Part shown: piece after piece, positions 1 to 12,018 of the stretch
How positions within the stretch are numbered: position 1 is the first letter of the stretch
Layout of the letters: each line of letters starts with the position of its first letter
Made by a program: the position numbers and the translations under genes
DNA from: Capitulum mitella
Lineage: Eukaryota; Arthropoda; Thecostraca; Pollicipedomorpha; Pollicipedidae
NCBI GenBank assembly: GCA_030062745.1
Contig: CP099854.1
Span: forward strand, 10,256,014-10,320,013
Direction: 5' to 3'
Length of the DNA: 64,000 nucleotides
Notes under the pieces: model-generated
Told to the model about the DNA's origin: nothing
Database searches by the model: none
Seen by the model: the letters and a program-made list of their open reading frames with translations, nothing else

Positions 1-430
1 ATTGTGGTAATTAGCGGTGGAGTAGCGGTCTTTTCTTCAGTTTCATCCAATTCTTCTCATCCGTCTAGCTGTTTCACGTCCAAGAGATTTTGAGGCCAGA
101 GCTCGCAGTAGGTTACTAGACTAAGCTGACCTCTAGCTCTGGAATTTTGATAAATAACGTTGCAGTATTGTTTCTTTCGGCTATGTTAACTTGTTATGCC
201 ATTCCAGCTGTCCTTCCTACAGACTGCAGTTTTCAGCCGCGAGGTCAGCGTGGTTCACTGAACTAATTTGACCTTGACCTCAGGTCTCTGGTAGTAATCG
301 CTTTAGTGATAATTGTCCGGTTTTGTTCAACTCTTCACATCTTTCCAGCTCTTTCGACCATAAATGGAAATCTGAACGAAAAAGTCACGTGGGTCGGTGA
401 CCTAGGTTGACCTGTATGTATGTGTAGGTA
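1..430. repeat. Tandem repeat, about 140 bp unit, TGACCT-rich
   Basis: Three diverged units are marked by the shared start CTAGCTGTTTC / CCAGCTGTCC / CCAGCTCTTTC at about 65, 204 and 344, giving periods of 139 and 140 bp. Each unit has a cluster of TGACCT half-sites about 85 bp further on (near 128, 270 and 400). No coding frame is supported. The array may begin before the window. Confidence 0.55.
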
Positions 431-463
431 TTACAGCCAAGGGTGAACAATGAAGCGTGGCTA

Positions 464-2160
464 CTACTGCCCCGAGTCATGCATGTAGGAATGAAAGCAT
501 GCAGGTACAAAACATACGCAGTCACACAATCGCCGGCAACCAGCCATCACAGCTCTCATCAAACGCTTCCACATAGCTCGGGCGAAGCACCGTTGGGCTG
601 GCATTGGAGCCATGTCGGCTGGCAGTGCGTTATACAGCGCCGGTACGCGACGGACAAAGCGCCTGTTCCTGGCCTCCATTCTAGGCCTGGGAAGGTGTAA
701 AAACCTGTCCTGTTTGGTGGATCGCTTACACGGTTTCAAACAAACTTGCCAGCACCTTTGACTCCTCATAATACAGTACCTTATGCGTCAAGGTAAGGCT
801 CTGAAAATAGGCCAGCTGTCGGGATGACGTCTAGCAAAGTATCTCATGCATGTCAGACACATGGGTAAAAGTTACGTCGTCCAAAAACTACTCTAGCTGC
901 AAAGATCAATACTTTTTTGGATTTACCGAAGTTCTTTTGTGTTCCATTGCCTTGAACCGAAGGACAGTATCGGACCTGCGAGAGTACGAAAGCTGTCACG
1001 AGGGTGTTGATGACACCATCAGGAAGGCGGTGGCGGGCATGAGACAAGCCAGTCAGCTCGCCCATGCACCGGCGGCTAAGCTCGGACACGGCAGGATCCC
1101 AGGAGAGGGCGCTGTCGGAGATGACTTCCAGGTTCCTCACCTCCGCGCACGGGCGCAGCGCTGCGTCACGAAAAATGGCATTAAAGTCTGGAAGGGTCCG
1201 TAAATTTTGGCGATTATCGAAAATGATAAGTTGTGTTTTCTCAGCGTTGCTCCTGAGGGCATGTGGACAGAACCATTTGTTCAACGACGCCAGCGACGCC
1301 TCGATGAGAGAGATGACTCTCCCGAGGTCATCCTTTGAACCGCTCACCAAGACCTGAAGTGTTGTTCGCATATTGAGAGACATCTGCTCCTGCCGAGAAC
1401 AATGACGGGTCATTTGAGAATACCGTAAATAAGACTGGACCCAAAGCTGAACCTTGAAACACACCCATATCGTTGGCGAGCGGCCGTGACATCATCCTGC
1501 ATCCGGACCGTCGATCAGTAACACACTGGGTGCGTCCCTGAAGGCAGGCGACAAACCAGGAGGCTTCAGTACCGTTCATCTGCAGTTCCCGAAGAAGTCT
1601 TTCATGATCGATGCCGTCAAAGCATTTACTTAAATCAACCAGGCACAGTAGTGAAACCTCTCCCCTGTCGATGGCGATGAGGATGCGGTCGGATGCTGAC
1701 ACCTGCGCAGTTTCCGTCGAATGACGAGGACCCCGACTCGGGGTACACGGCTCCTGAGGCCAGGAATCGGCCGCCGAGCTTTGTTCTCGGCAGCTATCCT
1801 GGATGCTACCGAGACAAAGTACTCGTCGAGCAGGTCTGTGGTCACATCCGGTCGTGAAGACTGTCCGTCTTCCCTGCCGGCAGCCACCGTCCTAACGCAC
1901 CGTCGCACTTTTGCCCGACCCTGTTCGCCGATTTTCCTCTGGATGCCGCTGCGCACGGCGGGTCGGAAAGTTCTGTTAGCTCTCCGTGTACGTCCGACAC
2001 CCGTCCTGATCGAGCGAACGCGACCTGACGGCGGGCCATGAGGTCACGAGTGGCGGAGTGGCGTTCGAGATGTCGGTTCGTCCGACACCCGTCCTGATCG
2101 AGCGAACGCGACCTAACGGCGGGCCATGACATCACGAGTGCCGTTAGAGATGGGAGGAGC
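464..2160 (-). mobile_element. Decayed LINE (jockey/CR1-like) with dead reverse transcriptase
   Basis: Conceptual translation of the minus strand gives a non-LTR retrotransposon pol spread over several frames. From 2160 downwards there is a basic linker, then a segment ending DEYFVSVASRIAAE (about 1850-1770). RT motif A, LVDLSKCFDGID, lies near 1640. Motif B reads GVFQGSALGPVLF, where GVPQGS is usual. Motif C reads QYANN at about 1375-1361, where YADD is usual, so both catalytic aspartates are lost. The frame then shifts near 1340-1400 and continues as LNKWFCPHALRSNAEKTQ (about 1270). The LINE C-terminal tail, with RRVPALYNALPADM, is near 670-600. Several frameshifts and stops make it inactive. 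The linker resembles that of the plus-strand LINE at 48 kb, so the two are probably one clade. Clade assignment is inference. Confidence 0.8.
1991..2160. repeat. 88-bp tandem duplication inside the LINE linker
   Basis: The motif CGTCCGACACCCGTCCTGAT begins at 1991 and again at 2079. The first 53 bp or so of the two units are almost identical, which points to a recent local duplication within the 5' part of the minus-strand LINE. Confidence 0.85.
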
Positions 2161-2180
2161 GGTGTTTTTGAGCAGGGCAT

Positions 2181-2472
2181 GGGCGTCTACGATAGGTAAA
2201 AAAAATCAAAAGTGCGCTCACCACCACCAACGAACACCAACCGACGATCACCAACGGTCGGCGAAGTAAGAACTTCCCCCAGTCAGCACAAGGTAGGTCA
2301 GAGTTAAAAGCAGCTATGTCTATGCGTTGCAGGAGACGAGATGAAAAAACTGTGGGTTTACATCGATGCTACGGGACATTCACCAGCGCACTGCCGAATT
2401 TATACAGGCTAAAATGGCACAACTTGACGTGACATTTGCGCAAGATATAACAATTATTTGCGATGCACACCT
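2181..2472. other. Unassigned intergenic stretch
   Basis: No coding frame, RNA gene or repeat was recognised between the LINE and the first family A element. A short run of CACCAACGA-like words at 2221-2260 is weakly repetitive. Confidence 0.3.
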
Positions 2473-3679
2473 TTAACCCTATTCCCGGAAGGCTGGACGG
2501 TATGGTCGATTCCCGGCAGGGGGACGGATTCGGCCCCCCCCCCCCGAGATCTCGAGAACTACTTGTCCGATTTCATCGCAACAAACGGCAATCGATTTGC
2601 CGTGACGTGAACTACATTTTTATAAAAAAAGAAATTTTCAAAATTTTGAAATGTGTGGATACAGGGAGGCAAAAATGTCAAAATGGGGGTACTTTTTGAC
2701 TTCTTATAACTCCGTTACCGATTTCAATGAAACTGGCATGAATCGAAAGAATATGGATAGGGCTTTTATAATGGATACACAAATCTGAAATTTTGAGAAA
2801 ATTAATGGGCGTTCACAGGATTTTAAAAATAGGAGGATTAGTTTTCTAACAACTGAATGAACAAAAAAGGCAAACACCCTTTTTTGGCTTCTGCTAGTCA
2901 TGTTATGCTTAAGAAGTAAAAATCGCATCACAATGTTTGTACAAGGTTAGCATAGGCGGTGCCAGGGACATGAAAAAGGGGAACTGTCATGGTTACACGT
3001 TCTTCAAATCCACTTGTGACCTTTGACCTTAAATGACCTCCAGTGACCTTGGGGTCACTTGGAATGACCTCGTGTGCATTTAATATTATCTGTCAACGTT
3101 TTCAATCATTTGAATTCATTCTATTTCAGGAATTTTATTTTATGGCTATTGCGATATAGGGTACCCGCCCTGACATTTTAGGTCATGGCTCCGTGACCTG
3201 ACCCGATATCAAGCTGAAACTTGGTACACAAGTAGAGGACACTCTTGTACGTCATATATATTTCGGGTTTGGCATTTAAAAGAGCGGTGCGGGAATTATT
3301 GCAAAAAAACAATTTTGACTTTTGACCTTGACCTGACCTTGTAAACTAATCTCAGATAAACAAAATTACATCTGCACATTGCCCAACTATTTAGCTATAC
3401 ATCCATATAAAGTTTTAAGTTCTAGCTTTAAAACTCTGTTTTTGGCAGACATTTTCCTTTTACCCTCAACAGGTCCAAGAATTGCCTAAGGTGCCTCCCA
3501 AAAACGTTGCCTGGCTCCGCTCCTGAGCAGAGTAGAATTTTGAAATTTTGTCACAGCGCGTAGAAGGAATTGCTAGGAAAAGTCACCAAGTTTCGTGAAG
3601 CGACATTAAAAAGCCCGGAATTGGCAAGCAAAAAACCCGGGGGGCGCGGATTCAGCCCCCCTGCCGGGAATAGGGTTAA
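2473..3679 (+). mobile_element. Family A copy 1: piggyBac-like non-autonomous element
   Basis: A complete element. TTAA at 2473-2476 is followed by CCCTATTCCCGG, and the far end is CCGGGAATAGGG followed by TTAA at 3676-3679. The body is about 1.2 kb without a transposase frame. TTAA target duplications and termini starting CCCT are hallmarks of the piggyBac superfamily, so it is best read as a piggyBac-like non-autonomous element; the superfamily call is inference from the ends. Subterminally, ATTCCCGGCAGGGGG repeats the terminus next to a G/C-rich palindrome. A DR1 pair, TGACCT-T-TGACCT, lies at 3017-3029 among further TGACCT half-sites. Confidence 0.85.
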
Positions 3680-4231
3680 CAGATGCCCAGACGCGAAAGT
3701 CCACACCGTCACGACCTTGTTAAAAGAGTAATCAGTTCTAAATTGCACTACCCACCGACGCCCCGGACCTGATTTGTTCCATTCACCGCAAAGTAGTCCA
3801 GGTGCCCCGCACTAGGGAGGGCAAATCATTCTTCACACATGGCATTATATTACACATTTTACGATGTATCGTTGCAGTCATTATTCAGGAACGGTTGAAA
3901 AGGCGGCAAAATCATGAACTAAATTTGTACACAAATGGGAAAATGAATGCAACGAGAAGTGCCAGATGTATCGCGCGAAATTAAAAGTACCAACGTAGAA
4001 AGGCTTTAAGCAAATCGAACATTTTGAGTCACACAAACAGCCAGAACAAATATTTATGTTTCAAACGCCCGGTACACAGGAAAGCCTCCACCCTTAAAGA
4101 TCCAGGCCCACAGTTCGCCCACAGACCCAGGACCCACCCCAGGGAAGCCACGGTGCGGAGAGCCACGAAAGTCGGGCCTTCGCGATCCACATCGTGCGCA
4201 CCACGGGACTGACTGGCTGACTGATATTGAA
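3680..4231. other. Unassigned intergenic stretch
   Basis: No convincing coding frame. The segment around 4205-4275 (GACTGACTGGCTGACTGATA and following) resembles 41,865-41,915 and may be a short dispersed repeat; the match is too short to define a family. Confidence 0.3.
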
Positions 4232-5671
4232 TTAAAAGGCGTGCCATGGCCTACTGGTCATTATACGCCGCATCGGTTCCTTGACAGCGAGCAGAAGATG
4301 TCGACGCGCTTTGCATATCGTTTGATAATGTTGTTGATGTGATGCTGAAAAGTCGGTTTTCCGTCCAGATGTATACCAAAAAAATTGAGACCTTGGACCT
4401 GCTCTATGGCCATGCCATGGATGCACATGTCGAGCTTATGTAGACTTGGAGCGCGAGCGTATGCGACCGCTCCGGATTTTTCGGCGGACAGGGAGAAGCC
4501 CCAGCTTTTGCACCATTTTTCAATGTGGCCTAGGCCTTTTGTGGCCTAGGCCTAGGCCTTAGAACGGTATTTTCGGTTTTTAAAAAGCGGTGGTTAGTGG
4601 CCCAAATGGCCACGTCGTCTGCAAAAAATGAATAGTGTAAAGTTTTGCAGTGGAAGTCGCGAAGCATGTCGTTCATCGTGATAAGGAAAAGTGTCGATGA
4701 AATGACACTTCCTTGTGGTAGACCCTGGTCCTGTGCTTCACTGTTGGGGTGGCGTTGCCGCATGTGACCTTTAATGTTCTGTCCAGAAGGGAGTTTAGTG
4801 ATAAGCGTGCTAGGTGTCCGCGTGGACCTACCTTCTAGAGTTTGTGGGAAGTGCGGACTTCTGTACTCGGTGAAATGCAGCCGTGATGTTGAAGTATGCG
4901 GCCACTGTGGGGCGCTTGTAGTTGGGTTCGTGTTTAACGGCGTGTACGATGCGAATGAAAATGTCTGCAGTGGACTTGTTTTTCCGAAACCGCATTGGTA
5001 CTCGTCGAGCAGATTTTTACTTTCCAAAAAGTCTGGGGGCTTGTGTTTACCATGCGCTCGACGAGTTTACTGGCACAGCTTGTGAACGAGATTGGTCTAT
5101 AATCTTTTTGTTGAGTGTGGTCTTTGTTGGATGTTGCCAATGGATGCTGATGCTTTGCCGCCAATTTAGTGGAAAAGAATCGTCACCAATTTAGAAAACC
5201 AATTTAGAAAAAGATCGTTAATGGCCGTTAAGAGATGCTTTAATGAAACTTTACTCAAGCGTCTGAAAAACTGGTAGTGAATGCCGTCCAGCCCAACGGA
5301 CGTGTTTCCGCACTTGCTGAGGGCAAGGCCTAATTCGTGCATTGTAAGTGGTTGGTTGTGTACTTGAATGTTGGTGGGTTAAAAGTCTCCGTTTGCTGTG
5401 AGTTTGTAGAGTGAGTTTGTCAGTGCTTCATTGTAGGTGTGGTTTGCGTTTTTGTGGTTGACACGTTTACGTAATGTGCTTTGGAGTGTTCCATGACGTC
5501 ACCAGGTGCTGTGATGCGCTGGTTGTTTATTGTCAGTTGTGGGAATGGGCCTGGCGGTGGGTGGTTCAAGTGAAAACGCTTAATGAGTGTCCAAATGGTG
5601 ATTATGGGTTTAAATCTGTTCAATGTAGATGCATGTTGCTGCCAAGATGCACCACAGCACGCGCCGTTCAC
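4232..5671 (-). mobile_element. Decayed LINE (jockey-like) with intact FADD motif
   Basis: Minus-strand pol of a non-LTR retrotransposon in several frames. Reading from high to low coordinates: a linker (5671-5420), then DYRPISFTSCASKLVERMV, a classic RT entry motif (about 5100-5040). A segment from 5027 to 4530 follows, containing LPQGSVISSTLF (motif B) and SFFADDVAIWA (motif C, FADD at about 4625-4614, catalytic aspartates kept). The thumb/connection part is recognisable near 4390-4370 as NFFGIHLDG in a shifted frame. Separate frames and stops show it is inactive. No endonuclease domain was seen, so it looks 5'-truncated, as is usual for LINEs. Confidence 0.75.
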
Positions 5672-8055
5672 CCTTTTGGCGCATGCGCCTAACCCGGCAG
5701 CAGCACCCGAGAGGAACCTGATGCAGAGCCCAACGCCGCCAAGCGACCGGCCTCTTTTCCATCACCGGCGCAGCTAGACGAACGAAGCGACCGCCACCTG
5801 GCGACGGGCGCTTGAATCAGGCACCCACTGGTGCCGGTCATGCATAAATGGTGGCGATCGCGCCCACCTGCGTAGCCGCACAATGCCGGCCGCGCCGTGG
5901 CGGGCGAAACATTTTAGGTCATATTCCCTCACTCGGGCGGCCGGCTAAAATCCCCATTCTCTGGGGGTTCAACACATCGATTGATTTACGCATGATTTAG
6001 CGGAACAAAACACACGATGGCTTCTCCGGCGCTGCACAGTTTTTACAATCGCTTCCGCCGAATGACATGCCCGCACTGATTTTGAATTTCAGAAGGCGCT
6101 CAGCGACAGCGCCAAGGGCGATCTGGCACATTTCAGCCCTCAGGCGAATCACTGTGGGATTCAGTCGACCGCCAGCGACCATATCCCCTCACGACTGCCC
6201 GTCCGAGGATATTCTGTACGCCAGATTTGGGAGCCCGGCGCTTTCTCCAAGTGCGAAACGAGCGACGCTGCCTGCTCATCCGCTCACGTGCCCCGACTGC
6301 ATCTACAGCGAATCGTCGTGCTGCTGCCTCCTCCTGCCGTTCAGCAACGGACGGACGTCATAAATGTAAAGTATATCTATTCGCGCAGCGGCACTTAAAT
6401 CGCGAGGTGGAGGTGCCTTAAATGTGCTTCGCCCCCGGTTTGACCGATGGCGGGCTACGAAACGTGGGGTCTGGCCGCCAGCGACGATTCCACTTTGCTC
6501 CCACACGTCCCTCACCGCGCTGCCCGGTCGCACGAGGCCTTCCACCATTGGTGTTTACATCTGCTTTGGTGAGGCGGAGCTGATCTATTGGGTGACTGAC
6601 GTCATGTGGCCTGCCCGTTTTACCGCGCCTATTTGCACCTCTGTTTTGTGGGACTCCCGAGCTGCTGATGCACTCGGCTGCCGCCACGGTCGTCCCATCG
6701 CTGTGGCCCGAAATCTCGGACAGCGGCACCCAGCACGCGTTGAACTACATCTCACAGTATGAAAGTTAACACCGGGGACAAATTTTCCGAATATCCTTTC
6801 TACGTTGAACAACACACGTAATGCGCCAGCCGCCACGCGACTGAACTTAGGGCTCCTACCTGATAAGAACCAATAGTCACAACAGTCAATAGTGGCTATT
6901 TTGCATGCACACCTGATCTGCACCTTCACCATTGCATCTTCCCCTACACCGTCCATGCACAGACTTCCCTTCCCTCTTGCAAAGACTTTCATTTTCCCTT
7001 GTGCCGATATTCCCCTTACACAGACGACCCTAACATAGACTTTCTCCTTTCACGCACAATCTCCCCTTCACACACACTCCTCTACCCATGCACATACTGT
7101 CCGCCTGTCATGCATGCATGTACTCTCCCCTAGCACCGATCCTTACTTCCGGCAACAAGCACCTACAGTGCCACACCACGAATTGGGACTTTCCCCCGAA
7201 TATGACCCTCACATCTTCAGCAGAACCAATGCAGGCAACTACAATACACAAGAATAAGTAGTCAGGAATACCCCGGGCACTTTATCTCTCCTCGTTTTCA
7301 TATACCTGAAATAATGCCGACGAGGTAGACCAAACAAAAATCAATTTCGAACCATCGGCGCAGAGCGCTTGGATTCCAACGATTTAAACAGTTCACACAC
7401 TGTGACAGCACAAAGCACAATCAACATCTCCAACCGGGCAAATGCTGACAACTATTCTCGCATGCTTTGACCCTGTCCTGTATAGGACCTTCTGCATAAC
7501 GGGAACGTATAGACGAGGAAGGGTGCGACCCCCGGAAATTTCCACACCGCACGTCCTAGAGCGTCGCGGAAAAAGCAGTGTGTTGCGCGTGACGAGATCT
7601 TGCGACTGTTATCTCTTTTTAAGGTCTCAGTTCAACGGATGGCTTTCCAGGCTGAAGCAAATGCCAAAACTAGCAAAATGTGGAACTTTTTCGAAGCTGA
7701 AGTCAAATAAAGCGAAAAATAAATGGTGATAAAACGAAGCGGATGTCACAGTGTTCGTCAATCAACAATGAGTCTATCTGTAAACCAAATGATTGCATTT
7801 TACCCATTAAATCCGCTCCAGGATGTTACGTCACCGGTTGCCACCTGCACGTCATGCACGCCGACAAAGACACCGGCTTCCAACGACACTAGATTTGAGC
7901 GCGCAGGCGACGGGAGAGGGATCTCGCTTCGATTACCCTGCCGCCCGGCGTCGCCTGCACAACTGCTTGCCGATCGACTTGCCACAGTGCCGGCCGGCTA
8001 GCCACACCCATGGGCCCCGGAGAATTTTTTGCGGCAGGTGTGGCCGAAATGGCCG
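5672..8055. other. Unassigned region with a C-rich degenerate repeat
   Basis: No gene is supported. The open frames overlap on both strands without motifs. Between about 6910 and 7150 the plus strand is pyrimidine-rich with recurring CACACA / CTTCCCCTTCA words, a loosely periodic degenerate repeat. The GC-rich patches at 5690-6760 and 7830-8000 have no recognised content. Confidence 0.3.
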
Positions 8056-8059
8056 TTTG

Positions 8060-8835
8060 TTGGGAACACAGGTCATGCTAGGTCAATCCTGGTCATGCGG
8101 GGTAGTGGCCTGAAATGCATTCTTGGAACCGCAGAAGCATTTTTGTTGATAATAGGAGATGCTGAAGTAAAATGTAGCATCTCGGCAAACAAACAATTGT
8201 TGAATAGCATATTAAGGTCATCGTAGGTCATCCAAGGTTATCTGAAGCCAATGACCTAAAACGACCTTAGATTAGGTAAAAATCCTAACTTAGGCGCAGT
8301 AAAAACGTTTCCGAATTGATATCCAACACAAGATGTAATTTTAGGAATGTCGTGGGTCCATTACTCGGCGGCCAACGCCGTTCCGCCCATCGGAGGGAAA
8401 CTCAGGCGTTTTCTGCATTCCGCCCTCTTTTGACGAAATAAAGGACATATTGCACCAGTTTTACAGTATACGATTCTTTACACCTCAAAAAATCCGAATC
8501 TATAGTTTTTTATGGTATATATTTCCTATCGCATTCCCAAAGATAAAAATAACGTGTTTCCCGCCGTAGCTCATGACCTCAGTTTGCACCCTCGATAATC
8601 CCTGAAGTGAACATATGCCTATTATATCTATATATAGTCTTAGAGAACGTGCACTTTGGAGTCGATTGAGATATATTTTATTGCATTTGTGTAGTCCAAC
8701 CGTCTTGCAGTGAAACAAGACTGAGACCGTTGTAAACCGGCCGTGTCGGCGAGCGAAAACGGCTGATATGGTTCCCCTTATGGCGTCATAGCTCGTTACC
8801 ATGGCAACGTAGACTAAAAATTTTTCATTATAAGA
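8060..8835 (-). repeat. Family C dispersed repeat, copy 1
   Basis: The reverse complement aligns along nearly its whole length with 24,790-25,610. Shared landmarks are TACGTTGCCATGGTAACGAG, TCAATCGACTCCAAA, ACTGAGGTCATGA and CAAAAGAGGGCG. No coding capacity is seen. The low-coordinate end carries two runs of half-sites at exact 10-bp spacing: 8070, 8080, 8090, and 8215, 8225, 8235. The family type is unknown; it could be a non-autonomous DNA element. Confidence 0.8.
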
Positions 8836-9039
8836 TGCAAAAAGGATGCCCCATAGGGTACACCAAGATTTGGATGGAAACCGTTCGGATGTTGTACTTG
8901 GAAAACCTCAAGGTGGTTTCATCAACCCCCGTTATACGGGCGAGAATTAAATAATGGCCCAAATGAAACAGAACAAACAAAAATAACCCAACGGCAAATA
9001 ACTCTTAAACTGCTGCAGTTTGAGCAAAGCGCGTTCCGC

Positions 9040-9385
9040 GCAAAACAAACATCACTATCCCTAACGGAAAAGAACATTTTACTCGTTTAATTCGAGAAAT
9101 GCACAAAACAAGACAGTACAAAGCAATATTAACCTTCCCGGTGGCACAGGACACTATTCCAATGTGAACAATACATAGAATGGAACAGCAAAAAGCAAGC
9201 TTCAGTATCCTCGACGGCACAGGACACCTAACTCCTTCAATCGAGCCATGCACATCAAGAGACAGCACAAAGCAAATATCAATATCCCCGACAGCACAGG
9301 ACACTTTACTCCTCCAGTTCCAACAGTACCCAGAAGGAAACAGCAAAAACCTTCACATTAGCACATGACACTCAAAATCAACTAT
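9040..9385. repeat. Degenerate tandem repeat, about 76 bp unit
   Basis: Units recur near 9123, 9198 and 9275, each with a core like CGACAGCACAGGACACTTTA followed by a CAGCAAAAAGC-like end. A weaker unit precedes them at about 9045 and a partial one follows at about 9351. The 113-codon minus-strand open frame across this array is a by-product of the repeat. Confidence 0.65.
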
Positions 9386-9409
9386 TTCTTCAACACAATA
9401 TACCGTACT

Positions 9410-9640
9410 GTCAATGCCGTCTTTCTGCCTCCTTTTCCTCCGGTCCTCGCTTCGGCCCTGCAATTCCTCGGCTTAGATGCTTTCCTCTGTCCCGTCTCGT
9501 TTACCCGCGCTCGAACTATAAACTATTTCTTTACCTCTTCTTTCCGCAGTCTGCAACTTCCGTCCCGCCTCATTTTCTCATGCTCGGACTGTAAACTACG
9601 TCGATCCTCACCTTTCCGTTCCCTGTAACGCTGGCCCATA
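9410..9640. repeat. Degenerate tandem repeat, about 65 bp unit
   Basis: The motif GTCCCGTCTCGTTTACC...CTCGAACTATAAACTA at about 9498 recurs as GTCCCGCCTCATTTTCT...CTCGGACTGTAAACTA at about 9562. An older unit seems to lie upstream. The pyrimidine-rich strand is plus. Confidence 0.55.
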
Positions 9641-10465
9641 TCGTTTTCCCCCTCGTAACATTTACCCAAACGAAGTCTGTTGTCTTGTATCGCCGGCGTC
9701 ATCGTTCTTATTAGACCGTGCTTTGACCGTTTGTCCGTCACTCTTGTCGATCGACACGACAACATGACATGTGCTTTATCACTGTTGACGTCCTCATAAT
9801 GTATAATACAATGCATTGCAATACAATGGCGATCATACACATCACGTATGTTCGTTCCTCGATCTACACACTCGCGTACACTCGCACTCCGGAGCCCCGT
9901 AGCTCGTACATCTCGGGTCCTGCCGTTGGGAATTTAATCCTCTGAGGGGAAAACCGGGCTCGGTTTGTTCGGAGTGGCGAATTCCATAATCCCTGAGGTC
10001 GTCAACCCGTCCGGAGGGCCTGACACCTGGCCTGCGTAGGAACTGGGAAATGAGTTGTTTACGAATTCCGCCAGTCGCCGGTCGGTCGTCGCTCCCGCGC
10101 CACGGACCGAGACCGCAATCTCAAGCAAGCCGTAAATTAACCGCGTATTTTTCCAATGCACCTTCCTTGGATAACGGTTGTCTGCGCCGAATGCACTAAC
10201 TCTTGCATTTTCGTTATTTGGCCGACAGCGCCAATGATATGGTTTGAATTCAACATTCAGAAGAGTTGTAGGACGTCTCACTTTTACACTGCCAGTACAT
10301 TTACGTGCTTTTGAAATCATTGTGATAATGTCTTAGTTGTGTAAGCTGATCATTTTTTTACCTTGGAAAGGAGTAAATGAAAGTTCCATGCAACATAGGC
10401 CGATCCTGTCCGTAAAGAGTCTGAACAGGCAAGCCGTGTAGCCGTTGGGCCCCTTTTTACGTTCC
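9641..10465. other. Unassigned intergenic stretch
   Basis: Overlapping short frames on both strands show no recognisable domain. No repeat shared with the rest of the window was found. Confidence 0.3.
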
Positions 10466-11675
10466 TTAACCCTATTCCCGGAGGGCTAGACGGTATGGTC
10501 GATTCCCGGCAGGGGGCGGATTCGGCCCCCCTGAGATCTCGAGAACTACTTGTCCGATTTCATCGCAACAAACGGCAATCGATTTGCCGTGACGTGAACT
10601 ACATTTTTATCAAAAGAAATTTTCAAAATTTTGAAATTTGTGGATACAGGGGGCAAAAATGTCAAAATCAGGGGTACTTTTGGACTTCTTATAACTCCGT
10701 TGCTTATCGACCGATTTCGATGAAACTGGCATGAATCGAGAGATTATGGATAGGGCTTTTACCATGGGCCCGCAAATCTGAAATTTTGAGAAAATTCATG
10801 GGCGTTCACAGGGTTTCAAAAATAGGAGGATTAGTTTTCTAATAACTGAATGAACAAAAGAGGCAAACACCCTTTTTTGGCTTCTGCTACTCATGTCATG
10901 CTAAAGAAGTACAAATCGCATTACAATGTTTGTATAATGTTAGCATAGGCGGTGCCAGGGACATGAAAAAGGGGGAACTGTCATGGTCACACGTTCTCTC
11001 AGATCAACTTGTGACCTTTGACCTTAAATAACCTCCAGTGACCTTGGGGTCACTTGGAATGATCTCGTGTGCATTTAATATTATCTGTAAACGTTTTCAA
11101 TCATTTGAATTCACTCTATTTCAGGAATTTTATTTTATGGCTATTGCGATATAGGGTACGCGCACTGGCATTTTAGGTCATAGCTCCGTGACCCGACCTG
11201 ATATCAAGCTGAAACTTGGTACACAAGTAGAAGGCACCCTTCTACGTCATATGTATTCCGGGTTTGGTATTTGAAAAAAACGGCGCAAAAATTTTTGCGA
11301 AAAAACAAATTTTGACTTTTGGCCTTGACCTGACCTTGTAAAATGACCTCAGATAAACAAAATTACATCTGCACATTGCCCAACTATTTAGCTATACATC
11401 CATATAAAGTTTTAGGTTCTATCTTAAAAACTGTTTTTGGCAGACATTTTCCTTTTACCCTCAACATGGCCAAAATGGCATGAGGTGCCTCCCAAAAACG
11501 TTGCCTGGCTCCGCCCCTGAGCAAAAAAGAATTTTGAAATTTTGTCACGTCATGTAGAAAGAATAGTTAGGAAAAGTGACCAAGTTTCCTGAAGCTGCGT
11601 TTAAAAGCCTGGAATTGGAAAGCAAAAAACCTGAGGGGGTGCGGATTTAGCCCCCCCTGCCGGGAATAGGGTTAA
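10466..11675 (+). mobile_element. Family A copy 2: piggyBac-like non-autonomous element
   Basis: A complete element with TTAA at both ends (10,466-10,469 and 11,672-11,675) and termini CCCTATTCCCGG / CCGGGAATAGGG. It is close to copy 1 throughout and has the DR1 pair at 11,012-11,024. A second cluster of overlapping half-sites (TTGACCTGACCTTG) lies near 11,326. There is no transposase frame. Confidence 0.88.
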
Positions 11676-12018
11676 TGCTATAGTTCAGTGTTGAAAAAAA
11701 TGACTCCTCATTTACACCTTTACTTCACTTTACGCTGAGCTGTGTTACATTGTTTTCCCCCAAAAGGTTGCAACATTTGTAAGTGTATGGTTTACTCGAT
11801 TCTATATCCCCACGAACTCAGGAGGAGAAATTTTTAGCCTGAAGTCTGGGCGTGTGGTCATTTCAAGGCCCATTCCAAGCACAGGCACCGATTCATTTAT
11901 TGCATTCCTCTTATTTAGACTAAGAAAGTTTTTGGAGTTTTTCACGACGCAGTTTGTCTGCGGGGCTCCTTTCGGGCCGACGTCAAAGAATGGGCGGCAT
12001 GGTCGCCCGAGGATTGGA

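Noticed and set aside
6067..6762. GC-rich overlapping frames at 6.0-6.8 kb
   Set aside because: Frames on both strands are similar in length and lack motifs; nothing favours one as coding.
9040..9385. Possible CRISPR-like array
   Set aside because: The 76-bp repeats are degenerate, have no spacers, and the genome is animal.
11854..12018. N-terminal extension of the unknown ORF
   Set aside because: The longer frame begins with GTG; without a transcript there is no reason to prefer it over the ATG at 12,019.
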